A stretch of DNA of 64,000 bases, from positions 1,163,501-1,227,500 of the forward strand of contig NC_092571.1 in the NCBI RefSeq assembly GCF_037975245.1, given 5' to 3'. Positions within the stretch are counted from its first letter, which is position 1, and every line of letters begins with the position of its first letter. The stretch comes from Apostichopus japonicus (lineage: Eukaryota; Echinodermata; Holothuroidea; Aspidochirotida; Stichopodidae). This document shows, piece after piece, positions 59,613 to 64,000 of the stretch. A model generated the notes under the pieces. That model worked only from the letters and a program-made list of their open reading frames with translations, had not been told where the DNA came from and did not search any database. Position numbers and translations under genes: made by a program.

Positions 59613-62532
59613 CTACTGTAAGAATACCGCCGCTAGGAAACTAGACAGTAGCGTGACCAGTACAGCACCCAGAGAGCTAGCGCCACCTACAGGGTTCTCG
59701 CAATGCTCTTTATAGTCGAGACAGGAGGCATAGCGCATGACATGGTTGACATAGGTCTGTTCATGCACTCCATGGAAAAGGTGTGCCATTGGTCCGATGG
59801 CGAAGATACCAACGTCCTGTCCTCCATGGGTCTCCTCTAGCTCCACCAATGGTACCAAGGCATCCTGTAAGTAGTGAGGGTCCTCTGCAAAAAAAAAAAA
59901 ACCCACAAGAAACGGGACGTAGAAAATATCATTGAAGTTACACGTGTCTCTGCCCGACACACCCTATATGTCCTTACGTATCTTATGTATGTGTGTTGTG
60001 GGGTGGGCTTTAAACTTGCTAAAGCCATCGCCGTTTTACACATGTGATAAACGGAACCGATGTTACGTTACAATGTATTACAATGCTATCGTATGTGAAA
60101 TATGACAGGAGATGTTTATATGTAACATTAAAGCCCCAGATACTTCGTGATTCCTTGCGATAAATATTTCACTCCGTTCAACCTGAGCAACTGGTTTTAA
60201 AAAAATTTCCAAGAATCATCGAGACCAGAATATCATCGAGTTTATGTTCCGTGAACTTTACAGAGCCTTTCATGTGCCTATAAGTAACAGCCACGTATAG
60301 TCACAAACTAATTAAAGCGCTGATTTTATATTAAAATAATTCTAATGGAATTGCTTTTTCTAAAATCCAGCCAGTATGTCCTTGTAGTATAGAAAATCAC
60401 ATAGATGGATCGCGGCATATCAGTTTCTTTATCAGTTTAATGAGGTCACAAATAATTCACCACCCAGGCCTATAGTAAGTATTACTCGGATGAACGCTAT
60501 AAATGACTTCAATATATTCTGAAATATTATGACAACTGACAACCAAGGACGATTCCAATTAAATCGTCCTGTATATCACAGACAGATTAGCTGGGGTGGG
60601 GGTATGGTCGAGACTACTAGTGGGGTCGGGGTGGGGTGTGGTGGGTGGGAAGGGATATGATCGATTCCATTTTTCAGTGGTAAAGATGGATATCGTTGTA
60701 CACAGTGATACTTGTGTGGAAAGGCCTGCCGTAGCCCTGCAGTATAACGACTCAAATGTACAATAACTCACCAGTGTCGACATTAGTGAGGTCAGGACGT
60801 TTTCCAGTCTTGTTGAAGGCTTCGTGAACCTGTGGTGCCCCTGGACCGTTCATGTAGGCCAGAGTACTGAACGGCAGTCCGTCATCACCCATATAAATGT
60901 CATTCTTTCCTAAAGAAATGACAAACCGAAAAGAAAGTCAGTTTTGTCCTGTGATTTCATGCAATTTTTAACACAGCTTTTACAAACTAAACATAACTTT
61001 TCGTATCTACGTTTTCTGTTTTACGTGCACCAGAGCGCAGAAGGAAAATAAATATTACAATTATGTTATCGTATTAAAGATTCTTGAACGTTTTTCCACT
61101 TTCACCAATTGCTAGGTTTCTTGATATTGTTGCATTGTTTTGTATTGTGATATTGTTGCATTGTTTTGTATTGTGATATTGTTGCAATGTTTTGTATTGT
61201 GATATTGTTGCATTGTTTTGTATTGTGATATTGTTGCATTGTTTTGTATTGTGATATTGTTGCATTGTTTTGTATTGTGGTATTGTTGTAGTGCTTTGCC
61301 CTGGTGTACTGCTGTAGTGTGTTCTATTATTGCAGTGTTTTGTATTTATGATATTGTTGCATTGTTTTGTATTGTGATATTGTTGCATTGTTTTGTATTG
61401 TGATATTGTTGCATTGTTTTGTATTGTGGTATTGTTGTAGTGCTTTGCCCTGGTGTACTGCTGTAGTGTGTTCTATTATTGCAGTGTTTTGTATTTATGA
61501 TATTGTTGCATTGTTTTGTATTGTGATTTATATTTATAAATAATAGAACACACCAAACGAGTACACCAGGGCAAAGCACTACAACAATATCACAATACAA
61601 AACAAACGCAACAATATAAAACACTATATTACAAATCACTACAACAATACAACTATACAAACATAAATATGCAATATATTACAACAATATCAAACTACAA
61701 AACACTGCAACCATACACAACACTTTAACAATACAAAATATTACAACACTAGTACACGACTACAATACAAAACATCTCAAATAACAATAAGAAACATTAT
61801 ACGACCATACAAACCCTACTACACAATACAACAATGCAAAACTTGATTCTCGATCTTACCGAGGATTGGGTTGCCTCTGGATGGGTATCCCGCCATGGTC
61901 ATCACGTGACCGTGGTCAGCCGTCACAATCACCAATGTCTCTTTCAGGTCCACCATGTCGAGAGCCTTCTCAACGGCCTCTTCGAAAGCCAAGGTGTCTA
62001 GAAGGGCGTTGTACGCCACGCCAGCGTGATGTCCGTGATCGATTCTCCCACCTGCATAACATAGATATAGTTGAAGAAATTATGTTTCGAATTAACGGTA
62101 AGGGCTAAAAGCAATGAAAATTATGTCTGGGAGACATTTCATTTTAATAAGTAATAATGCAAAGAGGAAATAATAATTTGCCGTGTTGAAGAGGGGCACA
62201 GGTTGATTTTGTCCAATGCTTGATTTGGAACCTTATACAGGCGTACAAGCGATACAAACTTCGAAGATTTACTGTGTAATGCAGAAGTGTACCAGAGAAG
62301 TTTGGAACGCCAAAAGGGCCAGACTATTGCTGTTGCCAACTTTACAGTTTACCCACAGCAGTGTTCCATGGAGAAGCGAAGTTAACCTAACCTTCAACGA
62401 AGAGGAAATATCCATCTTCATCTTTGGAGAGAATTTGGATTGCCTTTTCCGTCATCTCGGCGATGCTGGGCTCTCCAGCGGCGTCTAGTTCCCGGTCGCG
62501 TTCGTAGTTCATGTGGCTAGGCTCGAAGAGGC
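59613..62532 (-). CDS. ALPL: Alkaline phosphatase, last four exons (5' part off window)
   Basis: Exons are 62532-62392, 62051-61860, 60909-60772 and 59884-59613, all joined in phase 1 with GT/AG introns, giving about 247 C-terminal residues of a protein usually 500-550 long. The enzyme hydrolyses phosphate monoesters outside the cell and uses two zinc ions and one magnesium. Visible family landmarks are GLFEPSHMNYE, FLFVEGGRIDHGHH (Mg and Zn ligands), VTADHGHVMTMAGY (the conserved DH zinc ligands), EETHGGQDV with the zinc-binding His, and GPMAHLFHGVHEQTYV. A hydrophobic tail after GGASSLGA without a charged end predicts GPI anchoring. In most animal enzymes the ETHGGEDV motif has Glu where this one has Gln. 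The intron between the second and third visible exons holds a TTG-rich palindromic repeat. The active-site serine lies in missing upstream exons. The symbol follows the vertebrate tissue-nonspecific enzyme; true orthology is not shown. Confidence 0.9.
60590..60655 (+). other. G-rich tract in alkaline phosphatase intron
   Basis: Runs of three or more G recur (GGGGTGGGGGT, GGGGTCGGGGTGGGG, GGTGGGTGGG) within 60 bases on the plus strand, enough for a possible G-quadruplex. On the transcribed pre-mRNA (minus strand) it is C-rich. Confidence 0.5.
61105..61830. repeat. TTG-rich tandem repeat with inverted partner
   Basis: From about 61105 to 61530, units of TATTGTTGCATTGTTTTGTATTGTGA are tandemly repeated. 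A 149-base higher-order period includes TAGTGCTTTGCCCTGGTGTA at about 61289 and 61438. From 61540 the same sequence continues in reverse complement (ACACCAGGGCAAAGCACTAC at about 61562), followed by ACAATACAA-rich copies to about 61830. The whole is a large imperfect palindrome inside an intron. Frames of about 100 codons here are by-products. Confidence 0.8.
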
Positions 62533-64000
62533 CTAGAATTAAAGGAAAAGATTTAAAACATCCATGAGATAAATCACGGCAGGACATTTCACTAGCAAGT
62601 ATCCTGAGTTAACCAAAAGTGTAGGCTACAGTTTTAACAATACTGTGTTATATGATGTCATAACGTCTATATAGTTAGTTTTGTTCTTGGTTGTTATTAT
62701 TGCCTCTGATGAGTTTTTGATTTAATGGATTGTGTGTTAAACTAGGTAGTCCAGTCGTTTTGATTTATTATGCATTAACTACAATGTCTAAAGGGTAACT
62801 TGCAGAAAAAGAACTACGATCAGTTTTGAAAATAGCCTACTATGGATTGATATCACGTGTGTTTAATGATCATAACTAACCAATTTTAATTTCGTGCATT
62901 TGGTCATAGCGTAGGATGTGTGCATACGACTCTCATATCCTTACGATTTGCGACACAAGTCCGCAAGTTGACTCTTGACCAGAACTTGTTGACGCCAGAT
63001 TTGACCTTTTTTTAACACTAGTGGTTTGCACTATGCAACAAGAGCCCAAGGGCACTGTGGTTCCTTGCTTGGGGTATATGACAATACACATAATAGTATC
63101 AGGCAAGATTGGGCTCAAATAGTCCAAGTAATTGTGGTCCTACATGTTCCCATAAAGTAACCAACACTATAGCCAACACTTTTGTGATCACAAAATGTGA
63201 TCAGATTTTTTATCAAAAGGCACTTTTGAGATCTAAATATGACGTCGAAAATGAAAGAAATATAAGAGACCTACAAGCGTGTCAACAGATATGATAACAT
63301 TGGTGACCTCAGATGACATGACCTTTAAGTTTCAAAATGTTCCACCACCCCATTCACAACTTGTCCCAAAATATCAACCATGTCACACCTTGGCATTGAG
63401 ATTTAATTGCATTAAATGCAAAAAATTAACTTTGAACTTGTATACATAACTTCACACACAAAGGTCACCCGGAGGTCAACCAATTGACATTTTTGATCGG
63501 TGAGACCTAAATAGAGCATGACTGTAAAAATTCAAACATTTTTTCTTTGCCCATTTGCGGGTCGACAATTGGATTACATTGAAGCAACTCCCAACCCTAA
63601 CGGACAATTTGTTCTCAAGTTATCGCAAAAATACTAGTTTTTTATCATTAATTGACCTTTGGTGACCTTGTATCACATGACCGTTAAGTTTGAAAATATT
63701 CCCCTATACCATTTGCAACTACTCCAAAAATATCAACCTTGTCACACCTTGGCACTGGGAGTTATTGCATTAAATGTCTGAAAATTAACTTTGACCTCAT
63801 ATAACTTCGCACACGAAGGTCACACGGGGGTCAACCTATTGACATTTATGATCAGAAGGTACCTTTGACATCTGAAAATAGCATCAAAACTGTAAAAATC
63901 CACAAAACACGAAAAGGTCACCCGGAGGTCAAATTGAGGTCAAGGGTCACCCAGATGCGGGTCGACAATTGGATTACATTGAAGCAACTCCCAACCCTAA
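62533..64000. other. Alkaline phosphatase upstream intron or flank
   Basis: The acceptor of the exon ending at 62532 implies an intron to the right, and no further alkaline phosphatase exon was found before the window ends. The short frames at 62933-63127 and 63109-63294 resemble nothing known. From about 63.1 kb the sequence is repetitive. Confidence 0.5.
63130..64000. repeat. ~400-bp tandem repeat running off the right edge
   Basis: The block GCGGGTCGACAATTGGATTA followed by CATTGAAGCAACTCCCAACC occurs at 63557 and 63957, 400 bases apart. ATATCAACC(a/t)TGTCACACCTT, AAGGTCAC(c/a)CGG(a/g)GGTCAACC and TTGACATTT(t/a)TGATC also recur at the same period. A partial, more diverged copy appears to start near 63130-63300 (TGATCA, GGCACTTTTGA, AGATCTAAAT). 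At least two units are present; the array continues beyond the window. Confidence 0.8.

Noticed and set aside
63980-64000. CCCAACCCTAA at the window end as telomeric DNA
   Set aside because: The same string occurs once per 400-bp unit inside the tandem repeat and is not iterated as a telomere hexamer.

Overview
The window is animal nuclear DNA. It is AT-rich, its genes are split by short-consensus GT/AG introns, tRNA-headed SINEs and non-LTR retrotransposon relics are scattered through it, and some intergenic DNA is rich in CCTAGGC/AGGCCT words (55.4-56.0 kb). The encoded proteins (XXYLT1, ILKAP, tissue-nonspecific-type alkaline phosphatase, a procollagen-lysyl-hydroxylase exon) are typical of animals. 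The repeat texture resembles an echinoderm, possibly a sea cucumber; the lineage is an inference from texture, not proven here.

Layout. 1-5.6 kb: AT-rich DNA without a recognisable gene. 7.5-9.26 kb (minus): a complete two-exon gene for xyloside alpha-1,3-xylosyltransferase (XXYLT1). 9.65-10.0 kb: a ~350-bp imperfect fold-back. 12.1-22.4 kb (plus): a complete eight-exon gene for the PP2C-family phosphatase ILKAP (334 codons plus stop). Its introns and 3' end carry four different tandem repeats; one duplicates the 3' splice site of exon 4 seven times and one is derived from the end of the coding sequence. 25.7-27.1 kb: four tandem copies of a tRNA-like SINE and two other tRNA-like elements. 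27.65-43.3 kb: an array of eight related ~1.4-2.8 kb units, the first three with an exact 1,861-bp period and near-identical over much of it. 45.2-51.6 kb: a 6.4-kb minisatellite of a ~25-bp unit with higher-order structure. 52.0 kb (minus): one well-formed lysyl-hydroxylase-like exon. 53.7-55.1 kb (minus): a broken DUF4806-domain gene whose first coding exon is split by a TTAA-flanked MITE; two more copies of that MITE lie at 27.9 and 52.7 kb. 56.8-57.4 kb: two adjacent copies of a GGCGCGTAGCCA terminal-inverted-repeat element. 59.6-62.5 kb (minus): the last four exons of an alkaline phosphatase gene, whose 5' exons lie beyond the right edge. 63.1-64 kb: a ~400-bp tandem repeat running off the window.

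The genes are not a functional cluster: XXYLT1 acts on Notch EGF repeats in the ER, ILKAP is an intracellular Ser/Thr phosphatase and alkaline phosphatase is a GPI-anchored ectoenzyme. The most interesting signals are structural: splice-site and coding-end duplications in ILKAP, an essentially reversible MITE insertion in the DUF4806 exon, and the two large tandem arrays. No previously undescribed gene system was found; exon boundaries were read by eye from splice consensus and reading-frame continuity.
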